Of a stretch of DNA of 64,000 nucleotides, positions 17,981 through 24,921 are shown piece after piece (within the stretch, counting starts at the first letter, position 1; each line of letters opens with the position of its first letter). The DNA comes from Bin87 sp965115825. GTDB lineage: Bacteria > Chloroflexota > Dehalococcoidia > Lucifugimonadales > UBA3495. The translations under genes were made by a program, and so were the position numbers. The DNA lies in the NCBI GenBank assembly GCA_965115825.1, contig OZ220464.1, positions 1,426,001-1,490,000 on the forward strand, written 5' to 3'. The notes beneath the pieces were generated by a model, which saw nothing but the letters and a program-made list of their open reading frames with translations, was not told the origin of the DNA and made no database searches.

Positions 17981-18646
17981 ATGTCGTTCTGCGATGAAAT
18001 CGAACGGGAGTCCGAAGCTCAGCGCGCGGCCATGTCCCACCATCCCTTTGTGCAGGGCATCGGAGACGGCACTCTGCCCCTTGACCGCTTCAGGCATTTT
18101 ATCACGCAGGATTACGTGTATCTTATTGACTTTGCCCGCTGCCTGGCCCTGGCGGCGGCCAAAGCGCCCGACTTGGCGGCAATGTCCTGGTTTGCCCGCG
18201 CGGTGGATTACATCTTGAACACCGAAATGGATTTGCACCGCTCCTACTGCGCCCAGTTCGGCATCACCGAGGCGGAGCTGGACGCTACCCGGCACGCGCC
18301 TACGTGCTACTCTTACACCAGCTATCTGCTGCGCGTGGCGCATCAGGGCAATTTTGGGGAATTGGTGGCGGCTGTGCTGCCGTGTATCTGGGGCTATTGG
18401 CGCGTGGGCCAGCGGCTGGCCGACCAGGGATTGCCCGACCACCCCGGCTATGCTCAGTGGATTCAAATGTATGCCGGTTCGGAGCAGCAAGCGGTAGCGG
18501 AAGAGTGCAGGGCGATCTGCGACCGCATTGCGGCCACCGCCGGCTCCGCCGAGATTGCCGCGATGAAGGAGGCCTACGTTACGTGCACTCGCTATGAGCA
18601 GGCTTTCTGGGAAATGGGCTGGACGCTGGAGGACTGGGCCGTGTGA
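17981..18646 (+). CDS. tenA: TenA/thiaminase-II family protein
   Basis: 221 residues, all-helical TenA fold. The catalytic Cys is in VLPCIWGY, the substrate-ring contacts lie in FITQDYVYL and APTCYSYTSYL, and the C-terminal catalytic Glu is in YEQAFWEMGW. TenA hydrolyses aminopyrimidine breakdown products of thiamine so that the pyrimidine can be salvaged; some members act on other substrates. No thi genes are in the window. The ATG lies 9 bases after the restored thioesterase stop, with GAGGTGAAG as ribosome binding site. Confidence 0.9.
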   Translation: MSFCDEIERESEAQRAAMSHHPFVQGIGDGTLPLDRFRHFITQDYVYLIDFARCLALAAAKAPDLAAMSWFARAVDYILNTEMDLHRSYCAQFGITEAELDATRHAPTCYSYTSYLLRVAHQGNFGELVAAVLPCIWGYWRVGQRLADQGLPDHPGYAQWIQMYAGSEQQAVAEECRAICDRIAATAGSAEIAAMKEAYVTCTRYEQAFWEMGWTLEDWAV

Positions 18647-18656
18647 GGGTATGGAA

Positions 18657-18731
18657 TGGTCGGGGTGGGCAGATTCGAACTGCCGATCTCCTGCTCCCAA
18701 AGCAGGCGCCTTACCGCTAGGCCACACCCCG
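18657..18731 (-). tRNA. tRNA-Pro (anticodon UGG)
   Basis: Reading the minus strand, the acceptor arms CGGGGTG and CACCCCG pair fully. The anticodon stem CCTGC/GCAGG encloses TTTGGGA, giving anticodon TGG. The T loop is TTCGAAT. Discriminator A is followed by an encoded CCA (18657-18659). Confidence 0.93.
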
Positions 18732-18803
18732 ACGCGGTTCCGCCGCTGTCAATGGGCGGCGGGACAGTCTGCAAACGCCCTCCGAGTAAGTATGTCCACG
18801 AAG

Positions 18804-18875
18804 TACCCCCGCGGAGACTCGAACTCCGGTCTCTGGCTCCGGAGGCCAGCACTCTATCCACTGAGCTACGGGGGC
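18804..18875 (-). tRNA. tRNA-Arg (anticodon CCG)
   Basis: Minus strand: acceptor arms GCCCCCG and CGGGGGT (G1-U72 wobble), anticodon stem CTGGC/GCCAG with loop CTCCGGA, anticodon CCG, T arm CGGAG/CTCCG with loop TTCGAGT. Discriminator A; CCA is not encoded. Confidence 0.92.
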
Positions 18876-18989
18876 AATTTCTATTTTACCACACCCCGGC
18901 CGGCTGGGGTGCAGCGCAGAAGCGAAAACGGGCTTTAGTGGGAACGAACTGGTATGGAAGTGCCGTTTCGGTCCAGTTTCGAGTATGAA

Positions 18990-19065
18990 TGGCGACCCGG
19001 AGCGGATTCGAACCGCCGATCTCTGCCTTGACAGGGCAGTATGTTAACCGCTACACCACCGGGCC
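18990..19065 (-). tRNA. tRNA-Asp (anticodon GUC)
   Basis: Minus strand: acceptor GGCCCGG with CCGGGTC, anticodon stem CTGCC/GGCAG with loop CTGTCAA, anticodon GTC, T loop TTCGAAT, discriminator G as expected for Asp, and an encoded CCA (18990-18992). It is the third of three minus-strand tRNAs within 410 bases. Confidence 0.93.
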
Positions 19066-19408
19066 GCAGTGATAATAGCCGCTACGCTGCGTAGGGGTCT
19101 CCCAATTCTGGCAGGAATGGCGGGAATTGTCAAACGCAGGTAATGGCTGTTAGTCAGAATCTGGATTTTGGGGGTTGAGGGCTGCAACCTAGAGTAGAGT
19201 GAGGACGCAGGTTGCGGGTTTCGCCGGAACGCGAGTCGAGGGGAAATACCCGGAATGGCGATGAGAGGCAGCTGTGGGCTTTGATGGGAGGCGTGGTCGC
19301 CATCCACCTGATGGCGACCACCTTGCCGGAGGAGGGGACGGCTTGGGAGCCGTATCACCGGAGGAGGGGGGCGCGACGCCGTCCCGGTTTGCCAGCTTCC
19401 GCTACTCT
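19066..19408. other. Intergenic stretch containing one strong hairpin
   Basis: No frame here looks coding. The one clear structure is an inverted repeat at 19293-19321: GTGGTCGCCATC, a 5-base loop, then its perfect complement. It lies just beyond the end of the minus-strand coiled-coil gene and has no T tract on either strand, so it could be a weak 3' end signal. Confidence 0.5.
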
Positions 19409-20323
19409 CTACTCTGGGCGGTATTCCAGAAACGTCGCATTGGCGGCTCCGGCGTCGGGAGCTTCCTGGTCTATACCTACCACGTAGGGCAGCGTGCGCA
19501 AGCCGGTGGCCTGCTCGAACAGCTCGGCCCGCTGCACTGCCCGGCTGTGGTCGTGTTCATGAACTGTCATAGATATTTCCACCACGGCGCAGATGATTGC
19601 ACCGTCGAGGTTCTCGCAGCGGATGATGCAATCCGCCCTTTCCAGTTCGTCGGCTTGCCGGCGTTGGATGCGGCCAGCGCGCATTGCCGGGATGAGGAAG
19701 TCGTCCTCGAAGCCCGCGGAGGTTCTTTGGTTGCTTGCATAGAGGATTATGGCTCTCTCCATATTTAGGTCGCGTCTGACCAGTCGGCGGGAGCCTTCGA
19801 TCGCCCGGTTTTCGTAGTTATCGCCCTGTATATTGGATAACTGACCCGACATACGGGCTTGCCCCGCTTCCACGCCGGTCAGTCTGTCCTCCACGCCGGT
19901 CAGTCTGTCCTCCACGCCGGTCAGTCTGTCCTCCACGCCGGTCAGTCTGTCCTCCACGCCGGTCAGTCTGTCCTCCACGCCGGTTAGTCTGCCCTCCACG
20001 CCGGTTAGCCTGCCTTTGACCTCGGCCATGTCCTGCTTGAGTTCGGACACGTCTTCCTCGAGGTGCGTGAACCGGGCGGACACGTCCTCTTCCAGGCGTG
20101 TGAACCGGGCGGACACGTCCTCTTCCAGGCGTGTGAACCGGGCGGGGAGCTGGAGCAGCTCCTCGGTGAGGATCTCTTTGCGGAGATCCTGGCGCAGTTC
20201 GTCGTCGTTCCTGACTACTGCGGCGAGATGCTTGTGGAATTCCCGCTGGAGGTCGGGGTCCCGGTTCAAGGCGTTCAGGACGTCCTGCATGGTGGCGATG
20301 TTCTGCTGGGTCATTGCTTTCAC
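19409..20323 (-). CDS. Coiled-coil protein with heptad and hendecad tandem repeats
   Basis: 304 residues. After a helical N-terminus (TMQDVLNALNRDPDLQREFH) come three 11-residue repeats of the type ARFTRLEEDVS, then a KQDMAEVKG linker, then seven 7-residue repeats of the type LTGVEDR, all matching coiled-coil periodicities. The C-terminal ~130 residues form a separate domain with the segment GAIICAVVEISMTVHEHDHS followed by RAVQRAELFEQATG. This resembles PD-(D/E)XK-like domains of DUF3782-type proteins, but the usual ExK is E-I-S here, so nuclease activity is doubtful. Start is GTG 20323 or ATG 20314. It is divergent from the FN3/IPT gene. Function unknown. Confidence 0.72.
   Translation of the reverse strand: MKAMTQQNIATMQDVLNALNRDPDLQREFHKHLAAVVRNDDELRQDLRKEILTEELLQLPARFTRLEEDVSARFTRLEEDVSARFTHLEEDVSELKQDMAEVKGRLTGVEGRLTGVEDRLTGVEDRLTGVEDRLTGVEDRLTGVEDRLTGVEAGQARMSGQLSNIQGDNYENRAIEGSRRLVRRDLNMERAIILYASNQRTSAGFEDDFLIPAMRAGRIQRRQADELERADCIIRCENLDGAIICAVVEISMTVHEHDHSRAVQRAELFEQATGLRTLPYVVGIDQEAPDAGAANATFLEYRPE
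19871..20017 (-). repeat. Seven 21-bp in-frame tandem repeats
   Basis: Seven consecutive 21-bp units encode the heptad LTGVEDR (first ones read LTGVEGR and LTGVEGR, last reads LTGVEAG). Inner units are identical at the DNA level and outer ones diverge by one to three bases, the pattern of recent expansion by slippage or recombination. Copy-number change would alter coiled-coil length without a frameshift. Confidence 0.93.
20046..20144 (-). repeat. Three 33-bp in-frame tandem repeats
   Basis: Three 33-bp units (20046-20078, 20079-20111, 20112-20144) encode the hendecad ARFTRLEEDVS. The last two are identical; the one nearest the heptads differs at a few positions (His for Arg). Confidence 0.92.
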
Positions 20324-20520
20324 CCAGCGTTAATTGTAGCGGTTTTCGGGTGGTTGGGAAACCGGCCTGCGCCGAAATAATCCGTTTCGCTCCATGCTTG
20401 CCCCTGCCCCACCCGAAACCCCACATCGCGCCTATCCTCCAAATTGCCTGAAATTCGGATGAGAGGCGGAGGCGGCAGAGATGCGCCGGGGATGGTTGGT
20501 ATGTTATAATGGAGGAGAAA

Positions 20521-20584
20521 GACAGCGCGCGCCCCAGACAGCGCGCGCCCCAGACAGCGCGCGCCCCAGACAGCGCGCGCCCCA
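20521..20584. repeat. Four perfect 16-bp tandem repeats upstream of the FN3/IPT gene
   Basis: The unit GACAGCGCGCGCCCCA is present four times without a mismatch, followed by a partial GACA. Between 20324 and 20676 there is otherwise no gene. TATAAT occurs on each side of the array: at 20505-20510 with no good -35, and at 20625-20630 with one. 16 bp is not a multiple of three, which fits non-coding DNA. Confidence 0.93.
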
Positions 20585-20601
20585 GACAAGGAAAGAGCCG
20601 C

Positions 20602-20630
20602 GTGTCATACGCCGTAAAATGCTGTATAAT
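20602..20630 (+). promoter_or_regulatory. Promoter of the FN3/IPT surface-protein gene
   Basis: GTGTCA (20602-20607), a 17-bp spacer, and a consensus TATAAT (20625-20630). The ATG at 20676 lies 45 bases downstream with AGGAG ahead of it. The 16-bp tandem array ends 18 bases before the -35. Confidence 0.65.
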
Positions 20631-20675
20631 AGCGGGCTGACCATCCAGCCCAATTTCGTCAGGAGATTCTGCCAA

Positions 20676-23600
20676 ATGAAAGCCAATCTACCCATATTCA
20701 AGTTGCCCATGCCTTTCGCCGCCGCAGCCTTGGCCGTGGTTGGGACGCTGGCCCTTTTCGGGGCGCTGACCATGCTCGACGCAGACGAAGCCGCCGCTCA
20801 GTCATCCAAGCCAAGCAAGGTGCGTAACTTGGCGGCGAAACAGATTGAATACCTGACGGCGGCGGAAAGGCCGGGCACAGATAAAGACCTGGCAAGGGTG
20901 CTGGTTTCCTGGACGGCGCCGGCGAGTAGCGGCGGGAGCGCCATAGCCAGCTACAAGATTGTTACGCAGGAAGGCTCAACGGGCGCTAGCATCGGCGGCC
21001 GGGACAATGTCCCTGTCCATTCACATAACGCTCATGTTGGAACGTCCAGAGAGTTTGCTCTGGACGACGGTTATGTCAAGCACAACAAGTGGTTCAGGTT
21101 CATAGTGTCGGCTACGAACTCTGGCGGCAACACCGGGGGAACGCAAAAGGTCGATATCCGGCTCAACAAGGATCTGAATGACCGGCCGGGCCCGGTTCGC
21201 AACTTGCAGGCTGAGCAGATATCTTACACTGCGGCGTCAGGCAGCACGGGAGCTACGGCAACCGTCCGGGTTAGATGGAGCGCGCCAGAGGGCGACGGGG
21301 GCAGCGCGGTTACCGGCTATAAGTTCGTGGTGTCCAAAGGCGGAACGGGGGATACCATCAGCGGGAGCCCGACGAAGGTAGATGCGCATTCTCAAGACAG
21401 TTTGAGCAGCACCACGGCGGAGTTGGCGTTGACGGGGAACGATGCTGCCGCCAACCTGTGGTACAAGATTGATGTGGAAGCGATCAATGCCGTGCACACT
21501 AGCACAACAGAGAGCGTAGAAATCCGGCTCAACGCCAATTTTCAGCCGGGGAGCTCTGCCGGCAGCGCCGGGTTCATAGAGGTTCCAACGGTTCCGCCGC
21601 TGCCACCGTCGGTGGAGGCGCGTCACACGGGGCTGGCGGTGACTATCCCGGCGCCGCCGGACAACGCCGGCGAATCGGAACTGGGCACCCCGCACTACAC
21701 CGGGTTCGATATAGAGTATCGGGAAGGCAGCGCTGGCGCATGGATGGCCTATGACGGCACGATTACGTTGAATCGACGCAACCTTTCGGGGGCGGTGCTG
21801 GTTACAGGTTTGCGGAACGGCGTTACCTACGAGGTGCGGGTTCGGGTGACTCACGGGGACGGTTACGGGCCTTGGAGCAAGCCATCAAAGGCAACGGCGC
21901 CGGGGGCGAGCCAGCCCGGCAAGGTAAGGAACCTTACGGTAACGCAAACCTACTGGCTTGCGGCGGCGCAACGTCCCGACAGCGATGAGGATTTCGTAGA
22001 GTTCTTCGTTGACTGGGACCCACCGGAGGATGACGGCGGGAGCCCAGTTACCAGCTACCGGTTCTATTCCTGGACGGGCGGGACGGGCGATAGCATTGGG
22101 AGCCTGAACCAACTCAGCGGATCTAATAACTGGAGGAACACGTTCCGGGATGATGTAGCGAGCGCGCTAGTCCAGGCTAAGGGGAGTTTCGCTGCGGATA
22201 ACACGTGGGTGAGGGTGTCTGTGGAGGCGAACAACGTGCGCGGCACCGGCCCAGCGTCAATAATAAACGTCAGGGTTAACGCTAATGCGGAGCCCGACTT
22301 TAGCATGGTGAGGTTCACCGGCGTGATAGAGTCGGATAGCACCACATCGGGCGCTATGCCGAAGTTGACAGTGAAGATTGAGGATCTACCGGGGCCGTTG
22401 CGGGTAGGCGCAAGCGTGGCGCTGTATCTGGAAGATGACTTTGAGGTTCCCGATTCCATTCCGGCGAGCTCGGTCTATTTTGTGGCGAATTCTCCCCAGA
22501 CAGTGGCCACGGGCAACGGTGCGCCAGTCTACGCTGCGCTGCCGCCGGTGATTGAGACCGACGCTTATTTTGACGACGGGAAAGACGACGTCAGCATCCG
22601 GGTGCAGCTCCCTGATATGTGCGAGGGAGATTCGGACGCCTGCGAAGGCCCGAACGGGCTCGACCAGGATCAGGACCTGACCATGGTTATCCTGAGCAGT
22701 TCAGGCATCAAAAACCCCTCAGAAGCGGGGACGCACACCGTGGCCTACGACATGCTGAGCTTTGACGATGATCTTGCGGGCCGGATAGAGCGGCGGATGG
22801 ATAACGGCATGGAGCGCGCCGCTGCTGCCGGGGCCGTCAGACAGCGGCAAGGGGTGTACGTGGTAACGGGGGCGAAAATTTCACTGTCGGACGTGGACGG
22901 CGAGCGGGGAGATGAGCTGACGGTGAACGGGAGCGGATTCAACAACGCCACCACCGCGGCCGTTTATGTCGCGCAGCGCAAGGCGGCTGAGTTCGCGGTA
23001 GCGACGTGGTGGGAGACCCTGAACTGCGAAAAGATGAAAGCGGCGATGGGGTCTGGAGCGGGCGATGAGTTCTGCTTCCACTACACGCTGAACAAAACCG
23101 AGATGACCTACACGGTGGCCAGCCGGGACATGGCAGCCAGCGATAAGGTTTTCGCCCGGCATATGTGCGATGTGGGGGTTATCCCCAACGGTACGGAGGC
23201 TGGGAGCACCATTGTAGGGAGCGACGACCGGGCAGCCGTTTCCTTTAAGGTTACGGTACCGACGTTTATGCCCGGCAACAACAATCTCATTTGCATGGCG
23301 GACGGAGAAGGCCGTTCATCGGGAGCGGACTATGAGGATTTTGAGCTGACGCCATCCATCAAGGTGTCGCCGGACAATGGGCGAGTCGGTGACGAAGTGA
23401 CCATTTTCGCCCAGGACTTTCCCACTGCCGGGGCATCCCTGGCGGAGTTGAAGGTGGGCGGCGTGGTGATTACGGACGATGTGCGCTCTACCAGCGTCAG
23501 CGCGGACGGTTCTGCGACGGCGACCTTCAAGCTGCCGCCGCAGAAAGGGATCAAGCGGGTTGACGCCAAGTGGGGCGATAAGTCCGAAGACGCGAAGGTA

Positions 23601-24746
23601 ACCATCCTGGGGACGACGGTGAACGTCGGCAAGCCGGCGCCTTTGCCCAACGAGAGGGTTACCATCACGGGGTCGGGCTTCGCTACCGGGGCCGGTTCCG
23701 GCATTATGGCGGAGAACATCACCATTGATGGGGTGCCGCTTTATGTGTACGAGGACTGCCTGAACAGCAACGGGGTGGTTCCAGTGTCCAGCGGCGGGCA
23801 GTTTGTCTGCGCCGTGGCGGTGTGGCCGGCGGCCGGGAGCGCTTCCAATCCGACATTGACGCACGGCCGGCACCTCATAGAGGTTGAGGACAAGATGGGC
23901 TTCAGCGGGGAAGTCGCAATCAACATTCCGGAGCCGGCCGTCAGGACTAACCCGGGGGTAGCCGGGCCGCGGGATGTCATCACCATCTCTGGCGAGAGCT
24001 GGCCGGTGGACAACGGGGACAACTTGATTGACACCATCACCGTCACGGTGACGGACGGAAGCCGTGCGCGGGAGTACAGCGTGTACGCCGACGGTTCGGG
24101 CCGCTGGTTCGTTGAGCACCAGGTGAGCGGCGCGGTGCCCATCCCGTCGACGACCTTGGTTGAGGCTGAGTACGAAGACCTGGTGAAGCTGGGCAAGTAC
24201 GAAGTGCCGGATTCCATCATCAGCGCGACGCCCGGCGAATGTCAGCCTGGCGACAGCGTGACGCTGATGGTGGAGAATATGCCGGTGCACGCTCGCGTCA
24301 GCGAGATAGAGATCGGGGGCCGGGATGTGATGCCCAATCCGACGCCCAGCACCGACGGGGACGGCGACGTCACAGTGGCGGTGATATGCCCCGGTCTGGA
24401 CGAAGGAACGTACAGCGTGGAGCTGGAGGTTGACGATACCGTTGCCATCGGCAGCTTGGATATTCTCCCCGAAGGGCCAACCGGCGCCGGAACTCCGGTG
24501 GACGAGGCTCTGGGCTCGCTGGGCGACGACCTGCTGGCGGTCTTCTACTTTGAAGGCGTTAGCAAGGAGTGGCTGTTCTACGACTCGCGTCCTGAGTTCG
24601 CCGAGCTGAACACGCTGGAGCAGCTGGTGGTCGGCGAGCCTTACTGGGTACTGGTAAGCGGGGACGTCGGGGACGTGGCGCTGGGCGGCAAGAGCCGGAG
24701 CTTCACGTGCAACGGCGGCAACTGCTGGAACCTGATGGTCTGGTAA
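20676..24746 (+). CDS. Large secreted FN3/IPT-repeat surface protein
   Basis: 1356 residues from the ATG at 20676 (AGGAG 8-10 bases upstream). A signal peptide runs over residues 1-42: basic start, hydrophobic FAAAALAVVGTLALFGAL, cleavage near AAAQ. Four fibronectin-III-like modules follow to about residue 540, three of them close relatives beginning KVRNL or PVRNL with SGGSAIASYK or DGGSPVTSYR in the middle. A less clear middle part contains CEGDSDACEG. From about residue 725 come five IPT/TIG-like modules with motifs such as DELTVNGSGFN, DEVTIFAQDFP and ERVTITGSGFA. The last ~85 residues (LLAVFYFEGVSKEWLFYDSR ... EPYWVLVSGD) form a distinct domain. Codon use is G-rich, like the surrounding DNA. 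Probably an adhesin or cell-surface scaffold. Confidence 0.85.
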   Translation: MKANLPIFKLPMPFAAAALAVVGTLALFGALTMLDADEAAAQSSKPSKVRNLAAKQIEYLTAAERPGTDKDLARVLVSWTAPASSGGSAIASYKIVTQEGSTGASIGGRDNVPVHSHNAHVGTSREFALDDGYVKHNKWFRFIVSATNSGGNTGGTQKVDIRLNKDLNDRPGPVRNLQAEQISYTAASGSTGATATVRVRWSAPEGDGGSAVTGYKFVVSKGGTGDTISGSPTKVDAHSQDSLSSTTAELALTGNDAAANLWYKIDVEAINAVHTSTTESVEIRLNANFQPGSSAGSAGFIEVPTVPPLPPSVEARHTGLAVTIPAPPDNAGESELGTPHYTGFDIEYREGSAGAWMAYDGTITLNRRNLSGAVLVTGLRNGVTYEVRVRVTHGDGYGPWSKPSKATAPGASQPGKVRNLTVTQTYWLAAAQRPDSDEDFVEFFVDWDPPEDDGGSPVTSYRFYSWTGGTGDSIGSLNQLSGSNNWRNTFRDDVASALVQAKGSFAADNTWVRVSVEANNVRGTGPASIINVRVNANAEPDFSMVRFTGVIESDSTTSGAMPKLTVKIEDLPGPLRVGASVALYLEDDFEVPDSIPASSVYFVANSPQTVATGNGAPVYAALPPVIETDAYFDDGKDDVSIRVQLPDMCEGDSDACEGPNGLDQDQDLTMVILSSSGIKNPSEAGTHTVAYDMLSFDDDLAGRIERRMDNGMERAAAAGAVRQRQGVYVVTGAKISLSDVDGERGDELTVNGSGFNNATTAAVYVAQRKAAEFAVATWWETLNCEKMKAAMGSGAGDEFCFHYTLNKTEMTYTVASRDMAASDKVFARHMCDVGVIPNGTEAGSTIVGSDDRAAVSFKVTVPTFMPGNNNLICMADGEGRSSGADYEDFELTPSIKVSPDNGRVGDEVTIFAQDFPTAGASLAELKVGGVVITDDVRSTSVSADGSATATFKLPPQKGIKRVDAKWGDKSEDAKVTILGTTVNVGKPAPLPNERVTITGSGFATGAGSGIMAENITIDGVPLYVYEDCLNSNGVVPVSSGGQFVCAVAVWPAAGSASNPTLTHGRHLIEVEDKMGFSGEVAINIPEPAVRTNPGVAGPRDVITISGESWPVDNGDNLIDTITVTVTDGSRAREYSVYADGSGRWFVEHQVSGAVPIPSTTLVEAEYEDLVKLGKYEVPDSIISATPGECQPGDSVTLMVENMPVHARVSEIEIGGRDVMPNPTPSTDGDGDVTVAVICPGLDEGTYSVELEVDDTVAIGSLDILPEGPTGAGTPVDEALGSLGDDLLAVFYFEGVSKEWLFYDSRPEFAELNTLEQLVVGEPYWVLVSGDVGDVALGGKSRSFTCNGGNCWNLMVW

Positions 24747-24803
24747 GAGGACAGGCAGGCGACTGAAACCGCTGAACCGCGGTATCGGGATACGGCAGTT
24801 ACG

Positions 24804-24836
24804 GGGGCGGGTCCGCGGACCCGCCCCTGCTTTTTG
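24804..24836 (+). terminator. Intrinsic terminator after the FN3/IPT gene
   Basis: GGGGCGGGTCCGCGGACCCG continues to CCCC: a near-perfect palindrome centred on GTCCGCGGAC (24811-24820), followed by TGCTTTTT. Confidence 0.85.
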
Positions 24837-24921
24837 CAAACTGACCGGCTCGGTTTTGCGCAGCCCAGTGGTCGAATAGTGGTACACTGGTGGGGAGAGT
24901 TTGGCGCGAGGAGATGATGCG

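Noticed and set aside
19871..20144. Possible CRISPR array
   Set aside because: The 21-bp and 33-bp units are directly adjacent with no spacers and encode repeated residues in frame; they are coding tandem repeats.
20521..20584. Possible CRISPR or attachment-site array
   Set aside because: 16-bp perfect head-to-tail copies without spacers, no cas or integrase genes anywhere in the window.
23316..24887. 523-residue minus-strand frame opposite the FN3/IPT gene
   Set aside because: Arg/His-rich shadow with no domain; the plus strand has a signal peptide and recognisable repeats.
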